Of a DNA stretch of 64,000 nucleotides, positions 17,581 to 26,182 are shown piece by piece. Position 1 is the first letter of the stretch. Every line of letters starts with the position of its first letter. Under the pieces are notes generated by a model that ran no database searches, was not told the origin of the DNA, and saw nothing but the letters and a program-made list of their open reading frames with translations. Origin of the DNA: Lachnospiraceae bacterium (GTDB lineage: Bacteria; Bacillota; Clostridia; Lachnospirales; Lachnospiraceae); the NCBI GenBank assembly GCA_910575155.1, contig CAJTDX010000004.1, positions 62,001-126,000 on the forward strand, written 5' to 3'. A program made the position numbers and the translations under genes.

Positions 17581-17625
17581 CTTTCTGTTTCTGAGGGGCT
17601 AAAATTATTTTAGATGGTTGTGATT

Positions 17626-17671
17626 GACGGATCCAGCGCGTCGTAAGCGTCTGCGAGCCGCTGGATCCGTC
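17626..17671 (+). repeat. Perfect 13-bp inverted repeat before an unknown gene
   Basis: Arms gacggatccagcg (17626-17638) and its exact complement (17659-17671) enclose a 20-base spacer that can itself pair weakly. It ends 22 bases before the ATG at 17694. There is no T-run after it on the plus strand, so it is a poor terminator in that direction. It may fold in the leader of the next gene or terminate inefficiently after the previous one. Confidence 0.75.
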
Positions 17672-17693
17672 CGTTATAAAAGGAGGGGCGGCT

Positions 17694-18134
17694 ATGGGAA
17701 AAGATACGCGTTTAGTAAATATTTATATTAAGATACACAATAAACGTACATTGACTGTGGAAGATCTGAAATACCTTTCCAAATATGATCCGGAGTGTTT
17801 TGAAAAGACATGTAATAATATTGTCTATAAGATACCGGAGGCGAAGAATGTCCTGCAGCCCGAGGCGGATCAGAACCATAAGGATTTTGTGCCGCTGCAC
17901 ATGGTGCCTCTTATGGAGAAGCCAAAACCGGATCAGCAAAAGATCGAGGCCGTTCTGGCAAATCTTGGGAAAATGGAAAAAGATGAGTTCCCTGTTCCGG
18001 AGGTAGACACAGAGACGGTGAAAGAACTTCTGGGAAGTCTTTATATGGAAATGCTGTTTCCCCATAATGACCGCGAGAAATTTTTCAGTATGGAGGAGAG
18101 CGAGAATCTCTCTGTTTTTAATAAGAAAGTATAG
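17694..18134 (+). CDS. Unknown 146-residue protein
   Basis: I do not recognise it. It has no signal peptide or membrane segment, is rich in Lys, Glu and Pro, and seems to have an N-terminal alpha/beta part (DTRLVNIYIKIHNKRTLTVEDLKYL) and a helical C-terminus (DTETVKELLGSLYMEMLFP). AGGAGG precedes the ATG, codon use resembles its neighbours, and the frame is open over its whole length, so it is probably real. It is framed by a hairpin upstream (17626-17671) and a terminator-like hairpin downstream (18222-18254), so it may be its own transcription unit. Confidence 0.7.
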   Translation: MGKDTRLVNIYIKIHNKRTLTVEDLKYLSKYDPECFEKTCNNIVYKIPEAKNVLQPEADQNHKDFVPLHMVPLMEKPKPDQQKIEAVLANLGKMEKDEFPVPEVDTETVKELLGSLYMEMLFPHNDREKFFSMEESENLSVFNKKV

Positions 18135-18221
18135 CGCTCGATCCGCATGGAGCGCTGGAAAATTTGTCTTTGTCATTTCAGTATCATTTTAGATATTGGG
18201 GAAATGATATGAGAAGCGAAG

Positions 18222-18254
18222 TTAAGAACAATCTGGCGAACAGATTGTTCTTAA
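18222..18254 (+). terminator. Perfect 14-bp hairpin, terminator-like
   Basis: Stem 18222-18235 (ttaagaacaatctg) pairs perfectly with 18241-18254 around a gcgaa loop and is followed by tttac only. A-T pairs at the base of the stem could act as the U-tract in both directions. It lies 90 bases after the unknown gene ending at 18134 and 70 before the carAB promoter. Confidence 0.6.
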
Positions 18255-18324
18255 TTTACATGCCGCTAAAGCGACCCGCCGCAGGCGGAAAATGCTGCAG
18301 AGCAGGATTCTTTGTTCCGGGTAC

Positions 18325-18353
18325 TTGCAAAATAAAAAAAAATGTGCTAAAAT
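18325..18353 (+). promoter_or_regulatory. carAB promoter
   Basis: TTGCAA (18325-18330), a 17-base A-rich spacer and TAAAAT (18348-18353) preceded by TGC, an extended -10. The predicted start is about 18360, giving a leader of about 94 bases. Confidence 0.75.
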
Positions 18354-18390
18354 CTTTTCAATTTAGGCAATTATATAGCCCCTTATAAAG

Positions 18391-18417
18391 AAAAAGAATG
18401 CAAACTCTTTTTTTTTT
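18391..18417 (+). promoter_or_regulatory. Attenuator-like hairpin with T-run in the carAB leader
   Basis: AAAAAGA (18391-18397) can pair with TCTTTTT around an 8-base loop inside an uninterrupted run of ten T bases ending at 18417. The stem is weak, but the hairpin-plus-T arrangement inside the leader is what a conditional terminator, or a slippage-based (reiterative) control, would look like. I see no PyrR-type binding hairpin. Confidence 0.4.
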
Positions 18418-18453
18418 GTAAAAATGGCAAATAAAAGAAAGGGCGGTAACTAT

Positions 18454-19524
18454 ATGAAAGCATTTCTAATACTGGAGGATGGAACTGTTTTTGAAGGCAC
18501 AAGTATCGGTTCTTCCCGGGAAGTTATCAGTGAAATTGTTTTTAACACATCTATGACAGGTTATCTTGAGGTTCTGACAGATCCTTCTTATGCCGGACAG
18601 GCAGTAGTTATGACATACCCATTAATTGGAAATTATGGAATTACACCAGACATGGAATCTCAAAAACCATGGCCGGATGGCTATATTGTAAGAGAATTGT
18701 CCAGAAATCACAGCAATTTCCGCAGTCAGGGCAGCATTCAGGAGTTTCTGGTGAAATATGATATTCCGGGAATTTCCGGGATTGATACCAGGGCGCTGAC
18801 GAAAATTCTCAGAGAAAAAGGAACCATGAACGGCATGATTACCGTCAATGAGAACTACAGGCTAAAGGAGATTCTTCCCCGTCTGAAAAAATATACGGCA
18901 AAAAATGTGGTGGAGCAAGTAACCATCAGCAGTCCCTATCAGTTAAAAGGCCGGGGAAAACGCGTGGCGTTGATGGACTTTGGGGCAAAAAGGAACATTG
19001 CGAAATCTTTACATGACAGGGGGTGTCAGGTCACGGTATATCCGGCGCATACGAAAGCGGAGGAGATTTTACAGCAGAATCCGGACGGCATTATGCTCAG
19101 CAATGGTCCCGGAGATCCCAAAGAATGCGGGGATATTATTGAGGAAATTAAGAAATTATACCAGTCGGACGTTCCTATATTTGCTATTTGCCTGGGACAT
19201 CAGCTAATGGCGCTTGCCAATGGCGCAGACTCTTATAAAATGAAGTACGGACACCGGGGAGGCAACCATCCGGTGAAGGATTTGGAAACCGGAAGAGTGT
19301 ATATTTCTTCCCAGAACCACGGGTATGTGGTGGATACGGACCATTTGGATCCCCAGGTGGCGGTTCCGGCATTTATCAATGTTAACGACGGCACGAACGA
19401 AGGATTGAAATATACAGGGAAGAAAATTTTTACGGTCCAGTTTCATCCGGAAGCCTGTCCGGGACCGCAGGACAGCGGATATCTGTTTGACCGTTTTATG
19501 AAGATGATGGGAGGGAATCAGTAA
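18454..19524 (+). CDS. carA: Carbamoyl-phosphate synthase small (glutaminase) subunit
   Basis: Releases ammonia from glutamine and passes it to CarB for carbamoyl phosphate, used for arginine and pyrimidines. The N-terminal CPSase domain (MKAFLILEDGTVFEG, NTSMTGYLEVLTDPSY) is followed by a class I amidotransferase domain with MLSNGPGDP, the nucleophile cysteine in FAICLGHQLMA, SQNHGYVVD and FHPEACPGP, which carries the His-Glu pair. 356 residues, normal. The start at 18454 follows AAGGGCGG; an ATG at 18424 is in the leader without a good site. The stop and the carB start overlap (TAATG). Confidence 0.98.
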   Translation: MKAFLILEDGTVFEGTSIGSSREVISEIVFNTSMTGYLEVLTDPSYAGQAVVMTYPLIGNYGITPDMESQKPWPDGYIVRELSRNHSNFRSQGSIQEFLVKYDIPGISGIDTRALTKILREKGTMNGMITVNENYRLKEILPRLKKYTAKNVVEQVTISSPYQLKGRGKRVALMDFGAKRNIAKSLHDRGCQVTVYPAHTKAEEILQQNPDGIMLSNGPGDPKECGDIIEEIKKLYQSDVPIFAICLGHQLMALANGADSYKMKYGHRGGNHPVKDLETGRVYISSQNHGYVVDTDHLDPQVAVPAFINVNDGTNEGLKYTGKKIFTVQFHPEACPGPQDSGYLFDRFMKMMGGNQ

Positions 19525-22500
19525 TGCCAAAAAATCCAGAGATTAAGAAAGTATTAGTAATCGGTTCCGGTCCTATTGTAATCGGCCAGGCGGCCGAATT
19601 TGACTATGCAGGAACCCAGGCGTGCCGTTCTCTGAAGGAAGAAGGCGTGGAAGTTGTGCTGGTAAATTCAAACCCGGCGACTATTATGACAGACAAAGAT
19701 ATTGCGGACGAGGTTTATATTGAGCCGCTGACTGTAAAGGTATTAGAGCAGATTATTTTAAAAGAACGGCCGGACAGCGTTCTTCCTACCCTGGGCGGCC
19801 AGGCGGGGCTGAATCTGGGTATGGAATTGGCGGAATCCGGTTTTTTGGAAAAACATGGTGTAAAACTGATTGGAACGACTGCCGAGACGATTTTTAAGGC
19901 GGAAGACCGGCAGGCATTTAAGGACACCATGGAGAACATCGGGGAGCCGTGCGCTCCTTCCCTGGTGGTTCGCAATGTTAAGGACGGTATTGCGTTTACC
20001 AATACCATCGGTTATCCGGTGGTGCTTCGTCCGGCGTTTACTCTGGGAGGAAGCGGCGGCGGGATCGCTCACAATGAGACGGAACTTGTGGATATCCTTA
20101 CCAATGGGCTTCGCTTAAGCCGCGTGGGAGAAGTTTTGGTGGAACGCTGTATTGCGGGCTGGAAAGAAATTGAATATGAAGTGATGCGGGATGCGGCAGG
20201 AAACTGCATCACAGTATGTAATATGGAAAATATGGATCCGGTGGGCGTACACACCGGAGACAGTATTGTGGTCGCTCCTTCCCAGACGCTTGGAGATAAG
20301 GAATACCAGATGCTTCGTACCTCTGCCTTAAATATTATTTCCGAGCTGAATATTACCGGAGGCTGTAATGTACAGTACGCTCTGCATCCTGAGAGCTTTG
20401 AATACTGCGTGATTGAGGTAAATCCCCGCGTCAGCCGTTCTTCCGCCCTGGCGAGTAAAGCAACGGGCTATCCCATTGCCAAGGTGGCGGCAAAGATTGC
20501 TCTGGGTTATACCCTGGATGAGATTAAAAACGCCATTACGGGAAAAACGTACGCCAGTTTTGAGCCTATGCTCGACTACTGCGTGGTGAAAATTCCACGG
20601 CTGCCGTTTGACAAATTTATTACCGCAAAACGCAGCCTGACAACGCAGATGAAGGCCACGGGAGAGGTCATGAGCATTTGTACAAATTTTGAGGGCGCGC
20701 TGATGAAAGCTATTCGCTCTCTGGAACAGCATGTGGACTGTATGCGTTCCTATGATTTTACGGCTCTTTCTAAAAAAGAGCTGTTAAAGAAGCTGGAACA
20801 AGTCGACGACCGCAGAATCTGGGTAATCGCAGAAGCTCTGCGGAACGGGATTTCCTATGAGGAAATCCATGAAATTACCATGATTGATCTCTGGTTTATT
20901 GATAAGATTGCTATTCTGGTGGAAATGGAAGCGCGCCTGGAACAAGAAGAGCTGACGGCGGAACTTCTTAAGGAAGCAAAAAGAATCGAATTTCCGGATC
21001 AGGTGATTGCAAAACTCAGCGGAAAAACAGAAGCGGAAATCCGTGATTTGCGGTACGCAAACAAAATTACCGCGGCTTTTAAAATGGTAGATACCTGCGC
21101 GGCGGAATTTGCGGCGGAGACGCCTTATTATTATTCCTGTTTCGGCAGCGAAAATGAAGCGGTGAAGACAGAGGGCAGGAAAAAGGTGCTTGTCTTAGGA
21201 TCCGGACCAATCCGCATCGGGCAGGGAATTGAGTTTGATTATTGTTCTGTGCATTGTACCTGGGCGTTTGCCAGGGAAGGGTATGAGACGATCATTATAA
21301 ATAATAACCCGGAAACGGTGTCGACAGATTTTGATATTGCGGATAAATTGTATTTTGAGCCTCTGACGCCGGAGGATGTGGAGAGCATTGTGCGTCTGGA
21401 ACAGCCGGACGGCGCGGTGGTGCAGTTCGGCGGTCAGACGGCAATTAAGCTTACCGAAAGCCTGATGAAAATGGGAGTTCCAATTCTGGGAACGAAAGCG
21501 GAGGATGTGGATGCGGCGGAAGACCGTGAGTTGTTTGATAAGATTCTCGAAGAGACGGAAATTCCCCGCGCGGCGGGAGGAACCGTATTTACGGCAAAGG
21601 AAGCGAAAGAGGTCGCAAACCGCCTGGGATATCCGGTGCTGGTACGTCCTTCTTATGTCCTGGGAGGCCAGGGTATGCAGATTGCCTGTTCCGACCAGGA
21701 GATCGAGGAATTTATGGAAATTATCAACCGCATTGCCCAGGACCATCCCATTCTGGTTGACAAATATCTCCAGGGAAAAGAGATTGAAGTGGACGCGGTA
21801 TGCGACGGGACAGATATTTTGATTCCGGGGATTATGGAGCACATTGAGCGTACAGGAGTTCATTCCGGAGACAGTATTTCCGTCTATCCGGCGCCTACGA
21901 TCAGCCTGGAAGTAAAGGAAAAGATTGTGGAATACACCAGAAAGCTTGCCCGCGCCCTGCATGTGGTGGGTCTGATTAACATTCAGTTTATTGCCATGGA
22001 TGAGGAAGTATATGTCATTGAGGTGAATCCCCGCTCTTCCCGCACGGTGCCTTATATCAGCAAAGTGACGGGGATTCCTATTGTAGATCTTGCCGCCAGG
22101 GTAATGATTGGCAATACCTTAAAGGACATGGGCTATCCTGCCGGACTTGCGCCGGAGGCAGAATATGTGGCGATTAAAATGCCGGTGTTCTCCTTTGAAA
22201 AGCTGCGGGGAGCGGAAATCAGCCTGGGACCGGAAATGAAATCCACAGGAGAATGTCTGGGGATTGGCAGAAGCTTCGACGAAGCCTTATACAAGGCATT
22301 TCTCGGCGCAGGAGTGCAGCTTCCCAAATATAAGCGCATGATTATGACGGTAAAAGACGCGGATAAGCCGGAAGCCGTGGATGTAGCAAGGCGTTTCGAG
22401 GCGCTGGGCTATATCATTTACGCTACCAGGAGTACGGCAAAATATTTACAGGCAAGGGGGATAAAGGCAAGGCGGATCAATAAGATTTCTCAGGAATCTC

Positions 22501-22733
22501 CCAATGTGCTGGATCTGATTCTGGGTCATAAAATTGATCTGGTGATTGACACGCCTACCCAGGGACGGGATAAGAACCGCGACGGATTTTTGATCCGCCG
22601 CAATGCCATAGAAACCGGGGTTTACTGTATCACGGCCATGGACACGGCAAACGCTCTGGCAGAGAGCCTGGAACATGCCGGGCAGGATGGGGAGCTGAAT
22701 CTGATTGATATTGCTAAGGTGAAGAATATTTGA
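19524..22733 (+). CDS. carB: Carbamoyl-phosphate synthase large subunit
   Basis: Makes carbamoyl phosphate from bicarbonate, ammonia and two ATP. The 1069-residue protein has the expected two homologous ATP-grasp halves: the first begins KKVLVIGSGPIVIGQAAEFD (about residue 8) and the second begins KKVLVLGSGPIRIGQGIEFD (about residue 553). Matching segments FTLGGSGGG and SYVLGGQGM, ECVLEVNPR-like stretches (VIEVNPRVSRSSALASKATG, VIEVNPRSSRTVPYISKVTG) and a C-terminal MGS-like regulatory domain with YATRSTAKYLQ and DLVIDTPTQGRDKN are present. It overlaps carA by one base, so it is translationally coupled. No truncation or frameshift. Confidence 0.98.
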   Translation: MPKNPEIKKVLVIGSGPIVIGQAAEFDYAGTQACRSLKEEGVEVVLVNSNPATIMTDKDIADEVYIEPLTVKVLEQIILKERPDSVLPTLGGQAGLNLGMELAESGFLEKHGVKLIGTTAETIFKAEDRQAFKDTMENIGEPCAPSLVVRNVKDGIAFTNTIGYPVVLRPAFTLGGSGGGIAHNETELVDILTNGLRLSRVGEVLVERCIAGWKEIEYEVMRDAAGNCITVCNMENMDPVGVHTGDSIVVAPSQTLGDKEYQMLRTSALNIISELNITGGCNVQYALHPESFEYCVIEVNPRVSRSSALASKATGYPIAKVAAKIALGYTLDEIKNAITGKTYASFEPMLDYCVVKIPRLPFDKFITAKRSLTTQMKATGEVMSICTNFEGALMKAIRSLEQHVDCMRSYDFTALSKKELLKKLEQVDDRRIWVIAEALRNGISYEEIHEITMIDLWFIDKIAILVEMEARLEQEELTAELLKEAKRIEFPDQVIAKLSGKTEAEIRDLRYANKITAAFKMVDTCAAEFAAETPYYYSCFGSENEAVKTEGRKKVLVLGSGPIRIGQGIEFDYCSVHCTWAFAREGYETIIINNNPETVSTDFDIADKLYFEPLTPEDVESIVRLEQPDGAVVQFGGQTAIKLTESLMKMGVPILGTKAEDVDAAEDRELFDKILEETEIPRAAGGTVFTAKEAKEVANRLGYPVLVRPSYVLGGQGMQIACSDQEIEEFMEIINRIAQDHPILVDKYLQGKEIEVDAVCDGTDILIPGIMEHIERTGVHSGDSISVYPAPTISLEVKEKIVEYTRKLARALHVVGLINIQFIAMDEEVYVIEVNPRSSRTVPYISKVTGIPIVDLAARVMIGNTLKDMGYPAGLAPEAEYVAIKMPVFSFEKLRGAEISLGPEMKSTGECLGIGRSFDEALYKAFLGAGVQLPKYKRMIMTVKDADKPEAVDVARRFEALGYIIYATRSTAKYLQARGIKARRINKISQESPNVLDLILGHKIDLVIDTPTQGRDKNRDGFLIRRNAIETGVYCITAMDTANALAESLEHAGQDGELNLIDIAKVKNI

Positions 22734-22756
22734 TATCTGTCTGGAAGTTGAAAGTT

Positions 22757-22793
22757 CTGCGCAGGGGGATCTGTCAGCTCACTTCCTGTGCAG
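22757..22793 (+). repeat. Hairpin downstream of carB
   Basis: CTGCGCAGG (22757-22765) pairs with CCTGTGCAG (22785-22793), with one G-U pair. No T-run follows, so this is at best a weak terminator or an mRNA-end stabiliser. Confidence 0.4.
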
Positions 22794-22861
22794 GATGGGA
22801 TATACCCGCTTGCCATTTAAATAATTATTTTGATATGCCTGGGGAAAAGAGGGTTTTTTAA

Positions 22862-23062
22862 ATGTTTGTTCGTAAAATCAGAAGCAATAAAGGAATTATA
22901 GAAGTTGGTAAATATGGCGTTGATCGAATTGACATTCATGACGATGGAACTGCCACCTATTATACAGCAGGTGGAAATATTTTTACGGTAAAGCTTAAGG
23001 AAGTTCTTAATAGAGATGGAATAGTTTCTAATTCAAGAAATCATCATAAGAACTTATATTGA
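22862..23062 (+). CDS. Unknown 66-residue protein
   Basis: I do not recognise it. The frame opens with MFVRKIRSNKGIIEVGKYG and has the look of a small beta protein (DRIDIHDDGTATYYTAGG, IFTVKLKEVL). A GAGGG stretch lies 8 bases before the ATG. The balanced composition and strand-like alternation suggest a real or once-real protein, but it stands in an otherwise decayed stretch between carB and the sigma-factor operon and has no clear promoter. Confidence 0.5.
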   Translation: MFVRKIRSNKGIIEVGKYGVDRIDIHDDGTATYYTAGGNIFTVKLKEVLNRDGIVSNSRNHHKNLY

Positions 23063-23368
23063 TTGTGTAGAGAAGAGTGAAAATTTTGAAAAGAGTTTTT
23101 ACAGAATGACAGGATGCATATACAAACTCAGACGAAGAACAAAGAGGCCGTATGGTTTGTCTGGCAAGCATTAAGAACGCAAGGAGAATCTATGGATAGC
23201 GGATTCTCCCTGCGTCAACTTTTAGAATATGCAGAGGTGTCACAATCCCTTACAAACTGTGAAAGAGGAATTTAAATTAAATAGGATAGCTCTGTCTTTT
23301 TAGCGGAGCTGTTACGTTTTTATAAAGTGGTTCTGATATGCGAATTTCAAATCAGATGAGCGCTTTGT
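23063..23368. other. Gene-poor stretch with a possible gene remnant and hairpins
   Basis: Between the small gene ending at 23062 and the anti-sigma gene there is no complete gene above 60 codons. It holds a protein-like frame (23114-23275, listed separately). A hairpin sits inside that frame, in which acgcaaggagaatc (near 23180) pairs at 13 of 14 positions with gattctccctgcgt. Weak stems (agctc...gagct; tctgat...atcaga) lie near 23290-23365 and could terminate the leftward anti-sigma transcript. Confidence 0.5.
23114..23275 (+). pseudogene. Possible gene remnant or small protein, 53 codons
   Basis: An open frame from ATG 23114 to TAA 23273-23275 encodes a protein-like sequence containing EAVWFVWQALRTQG, GFSLRQLLEYAEV and SQSLTNCERGI. 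The composition looks like the C-terminal part of a real helical protein, not a random frame. There is no spaced ribosome site before the ATG, so it may be a decayed 3' fragment. I cannot name the family. Confidence 0.3.
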
Positions 23369-24784
23369 TTATTCATCAAATGTAATTTCCCTGTGGTATA
23401 CGCAGCGTTCGTCAAGAAGCTGTTTGAAAGTCTTTTCTTTTGCCTTTTCTTCATAATCATCTGACCACAGATATCCTTTCAGCTCGTCCATATATTCGAT
23501 GTAGTCACAGATGTAAACGTCGATCTTGGAGGTGTCAAAACCGCTGATGGAGGCTGTATTGTGGTTGCCGACGGCATTTCCGTCCATCAGAGTCCCGTTT
23601 GCATCGAGGATCACGGCAAAATAATCTAAATTTTGTTCCATCTCCAGGGAAATTTCCACCGGAGTTTTGGTGACAGAAATGATTCCAAGGCCGTGTTCAG
23701 TTATATCATTAATGTCTTTACGTTTGATGTCCTCGTCATTTCGTTCCACTTCGAATTCAAAATTCCAGGGTCCCTCCTTAATCCAGTTATCATACTGGTT
23801 GGGATATGTCTGCCTGTCCGGATATAGTTCGTAGTACGCGTTCCACATATCGTTAAATAGCTGGTGTTCGATGTTTTTCTGTTCTTCTGTAAACTGTTCG
23901 TAGTCTTCATCCGTCAGTCCCAGACCGTGTTCCTTCATGGCGGCTTCGTATTTCTGTCTCAGTTCCGCCGGCATTTCCGGGCGTGTATCTTCCAGCTTTG
24001 TGCCAAAAATCCGCTCAATTGACAGTTTTGCGCAGAAGCGTTCCGGTACCTCGACGCCCGTACCTGTATAAGTAAAATACTGTCCCATTTCAAAGCGGAT
24101 GATTCCGGCAAAGGTATAATCGTCTATCATTCTGCCGTCGAGATAAGAATCTCCGCCGTCTAACCAGAGAATATCTTCTTCCTGGTCAAAGTCAAAATCT
24201 ACAGACCCATTTAATTCAATGGTCGGTTTGCCATATTCGTTAGGGTAAGTATCCGGAATCTTTTCGTCAGAATGAAGCACAAGGCTCAGGTAGAGCGAGC
24301 TTTCATTGCAGTAGATCTCAGAAAGCGTGAGCGTAGCTCCGTTTGCAGTGATGCTTTCCAATTCTTTTCCGGAATTTTTTACCGGTTCTGCAAGATTCGA
24401 GTAGTCTCCCGCAAATTTGAGAGAATCCCCCAATTCGTTAAAGATGCGGTTTAAGATAGGTATTTGTGCGCAGACAGTCGGATTGGTAATATAAATGCAG
24501 AAAAATACCGCGGCTGCCACGCCTGCTCCTGCAAGACTGCGCACCAGTATGGTTCTGATTTTGTGAACATTCTTTTTGTGAACTGCGTCCTCTGAAAGAA
24601 GAGCTGCGTCATTTTGTGTCTTTGGTTCTTTTTTCTCTGCTGCCATGGAACGGATTTTTGCAAATGCTTCATTTTGTGCATTTTGAACGTGTTCCGGAAG
24701 AGGAAAGGCAGCGTTCAGTGTGTTTTTGATTTTATCGTCAAATTGTGTGTCATTCAGTTGCGAAGCGTTCAGTTGTTTATTCAT
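23369..24784 (-). CDS. DUF4179-type anti-sigma factor (membrane)
   Basis: Presumed membrane anti-sigma factor for the ECF sigma gene just upstream. The 471-residue product has a soluble N-terminus of about 85 residues (DDKIKNTLNAAFPLPEHVQN) that would bind sigma. One membrane helix follows (TILVRSLAGAGVAAAVFFCIYI, about 77-98), then a large external domain of DUF4179 type (NPTVCAQIPILNRIFNELGDSL, then GATLTLSEIYCNESSLYLSL). It is larger than the second copy at 36825-37961 (378). The start MNKQLNASQL follows a GGAGGG site; it lies 43 bases after the sigma gene, so they are one operon. Family knowledge: such proteins restrain ECF sigma factors until an envelope signal arrives. The signal is unknown. 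Confidence 0.85.
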   Translation of the reverse strand: MNKQLNASQLNDTQFDDKIKNTLNAAFPLPEHVQNAQNEAFAKIRSMAAEKKEPKTQNDAALLSEDAVHKKNVHKIRTILVRSLAGAGVAAAVFFCIYITNPTVCAQIPILNRIFNELGDSLKFAGDYSNLAEPVKNSGKELESITANGATLTLSEIYCNESSLYLSLVLHSDEKIPDTYPNEYGKPTIELNGSVDFDFDQEEDILWLDGGDSYLDGRMIDDYTFAGIIRFEMGQYFTYTGTGVEVPERFCAKLSIERIFGTKLEDTRPEMPAELRQKYEAAMKEHGLGLTDEDYEQFTEEQKNIEHQLFNDMWNAYYELYPDRQTYPNQYDNWIKEGPWNFEFEVERNDEDIKRKDINDITEHGLGIISVTKTPVEISLEMEQNLDYFAVILDANGTLMDGNAVGNHNTASISGFDTSKIDVYICDYIEYMDELKGYLWSDDYEEKAKEKTFKQLLDERCVYHREITFDE

Positions 24785-24827
24785 GTTAGCCCTCCTTTAC
24801 GATTTTACGAAACCAGAATTTACGGCT

Positions 24828-25325
24828 TTATTCTTTCAGATATGCGGTGCGAATCTGTTCCCTTGCTCTGGAAAGTCTTGTCTTTACGGTATTTTGATTC
24901 ATTTCCAGAAGCTCTGCGATTTCCTGGATTTTAAGATCTTCCAGATAATAAAAAACTAAAATCAGACGGTACTTTTCGTCCACAAGCTCCAGCATTTCTT
25001 TGAATTCAAATTCTGCAAGAGACTGATCTGGCGTGATTGCTTCTGGCAGTTTACCCGGCAGATTTTCTTTTTTGTAATGTTGTAAAATACGATTACACTT
25101 ATTAATCAGAATCCGTATCAGCCATGTTTTGAAATATGCCTGTTCTTTTAAGGTATGAATCTTTTCAAAACAACTTAAAATGGTATCTTGTATTGCGTCT
25201 GCCACATCGTTGTCATTGTGTAGAATTGCACGTGCTACTTTGTACATTGCCAGGGAATTAATGTCCATCAATTCCAAAAATGCTTCCACATCTCCAAGGA
25301 CAGCCTTTTTAATTAACATTTGCAT
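24828..25325 (-). CDS. ECF RNA polymerase sigma factor
   Basis: Alternative sigma factor of the extracytoplasmic-function type (165 residues). Sigma region 2 (VEAFLELMDINSLAMYKVAR, DVADAIQDTILSCFEKI, YFKTWLIRILINKC) and region 4 (LELVDEKYRLILVFYYLEDL, IQEIAELLEMNQNTVKTRLSRAREQ) are both clear. The start is taken as 25325 because GGGGCGG stands 5 bases before it; an ATG at 25340 would put that site inside the gene. It is about 45 percent alike by eye to the sigma factor at 36254-36823, sharing VARAIL, VADA and FKTWLIRILIN. It is probably self-regulated through the promoter at 25398-25427. Confidence 0.93.
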   Translation of the reverse strand: MQMLIKKAVLGDVEAFLELMDINSLAMYKVARAILHNDNDVADAIQDTILSCFEKIHTLKEQAYFKTWLIRILINKCNRILQHYKKENLPGKLPEAITPDQSLAEFEFKEMLELVDEKYRLILVFYYLEDLKIQEIAELLEMNQNTVKTRLSRAREQIRTAYLKE

Positions 25326-25397
25326 AGTTTCCGCCCCCATCTTCCACAGCTATGAGCTGTTATTTATCATTCGAATGATTTTTGCTGCTTATACCCA

Positions 25398-25427
25398 TTA
25401 GATACGCATATGGGAAAAAAGGTTTCA
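25398..25427 (-). promoter_or_regulatory. Candidate ECF-type autoregulatory promoter
   Basis: On the reverse strand TGAAACC (25427-25421), 14 bases, then CGTATCTAA (25406-25398). It resembles the TGAAAC / CGTA pattern of sigma-W-like ECF promoters and lies 73 bases before the sigma start. The second sigma operon has the same layout with the same spacing (36175-36204). Confidence 0.6.
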
Positions 25428-25483
25428 AATTTTTTTATTTTACGTATTTTGTTCATTATTTTAAAGACACAGAGATCAGCTTG

Positions 25484-25492
25484 TGGTATACT
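25484..25492 (+). promoter_or_regulatory. Extended -10 element before the macro-domain gene
   Basis: TGG followed by TATACT (25487-25492) forms an extended -10; the -35 position carries no clear match. The predicted start is near 25499, about 87 bases before the ATG at 25586. Confidence 0.4.
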
Positions 25493-25585
25493 GTCTGCAC
25501 AAGGTGTAATATCATACGGCGCTGCATGATTTACCGAAAGAAAAGCGGCGCTGTGTTTGAATACATAGAATAGGGAAATATTCGG

Positions 25586-26182
25586 ATGAAAGGCAAAAAT
25601 ATGGCGGGATTTTATGATGGTTTATGTAAAATGTTAAAAACGGTAAAGGGAGATATAACGAAAATTACAGATGTGCAGGCAATTGTCAATGCTGCGAATG
25701 AGAGTCTGCTCGGCGGGGGCGGTGTTGATGGCGCCATACACCGTGCGGCGGGGGCGCAGCTCTTAGAGGAGTGCCGGACATTGCATGGATGCCCGACAGG
25801 GGAAGCGAAATTGACAAAGGGTTATCATCTGCCCTGCGGCTATGTAATCCACACCGTTGGGCCTGTATGGCGCGGAGGAATGGCTGGAGAGCGGGAGAAA
25901 CTTGCATCCTGCTATTTTAATTCACTCAGGGTTGCTGCGGAAAACGCAATCCGTACGGTTGCTTTTCCGTCAATCTCAACCGGAGTTTACGGGTATCCGG
26001 TTGAGAAAGCGGCGAAGGAAGCAGTCGGTTCCGTCTGCCGCTTTCTGGAAGAATTCCCCAATACGATAGACCTGGTCGAGTGGGTACTGTTTGACGACAG
26101 AACGCTGGCCGCATATGAGAGCGAAGTCGATAAGCTGTGTCAAATTAAAAAGCCTTCTTCCTTTTTTTCTTACAGATCATAA
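25586..26182 (+). CDS. Macro-domain protein, O-acetyl-ADP-ribose deacetylase (YmdB-like)
   Basis: Hydrolyses ADP-ribose derivatives. The domain is complete: VKGDITKI, the adenosine/ribose loop [21 protein letters not shown] shortened here to its core [38 protein letters not shown] and the diphosphate loop [12 protein letters not shown]. These match E. coli YmdB nearly segment by segment. The C-terminal end (about the last 13 residues, [11 protein letters not shown]) overlaps the end of the convergent membrane-protein gene by 38 bases and is not part of the family. An internal ATG at 25631 (MLKTVKGD) is the start most relatives would use; 25586 is kept because of gggaaa upstream, but the choice is open. 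Confidence 0.92.
   Translation: MKGKNMAGFYDGLCKMLKTVKGDITKITDVQAIVNAANESLLGGGGVDGAIHRAAGAQLLEECRTLHGCPTGEAKLTKGYHLPCGYVIHTVGPVWRGGMAGEREKLASCYFNSLRVAAENAIRTVAFPSISTGVYGYPVEKAAKEAVGSVCRFLEEFPNTIDLVEWVLFDDRTLAAYESEVDKLCQIKKPSSFFSYRS

Noticed and set aside
18181-18210. Short frame opening near 18210 in front of carA as a leader peptide
   Set aside because: It lies upstream of the predicted carAB start, has no ribosome site and crosses the 14-bp hairpin.
26145-26182. 38-base overlap of macro-domain and membrane-protein genes as a toxin-antitoxin or antisense unit
   Set aside because: Short 3' overlaps of convergent genes are common, and the macro-domain gene is complete before the overlap.
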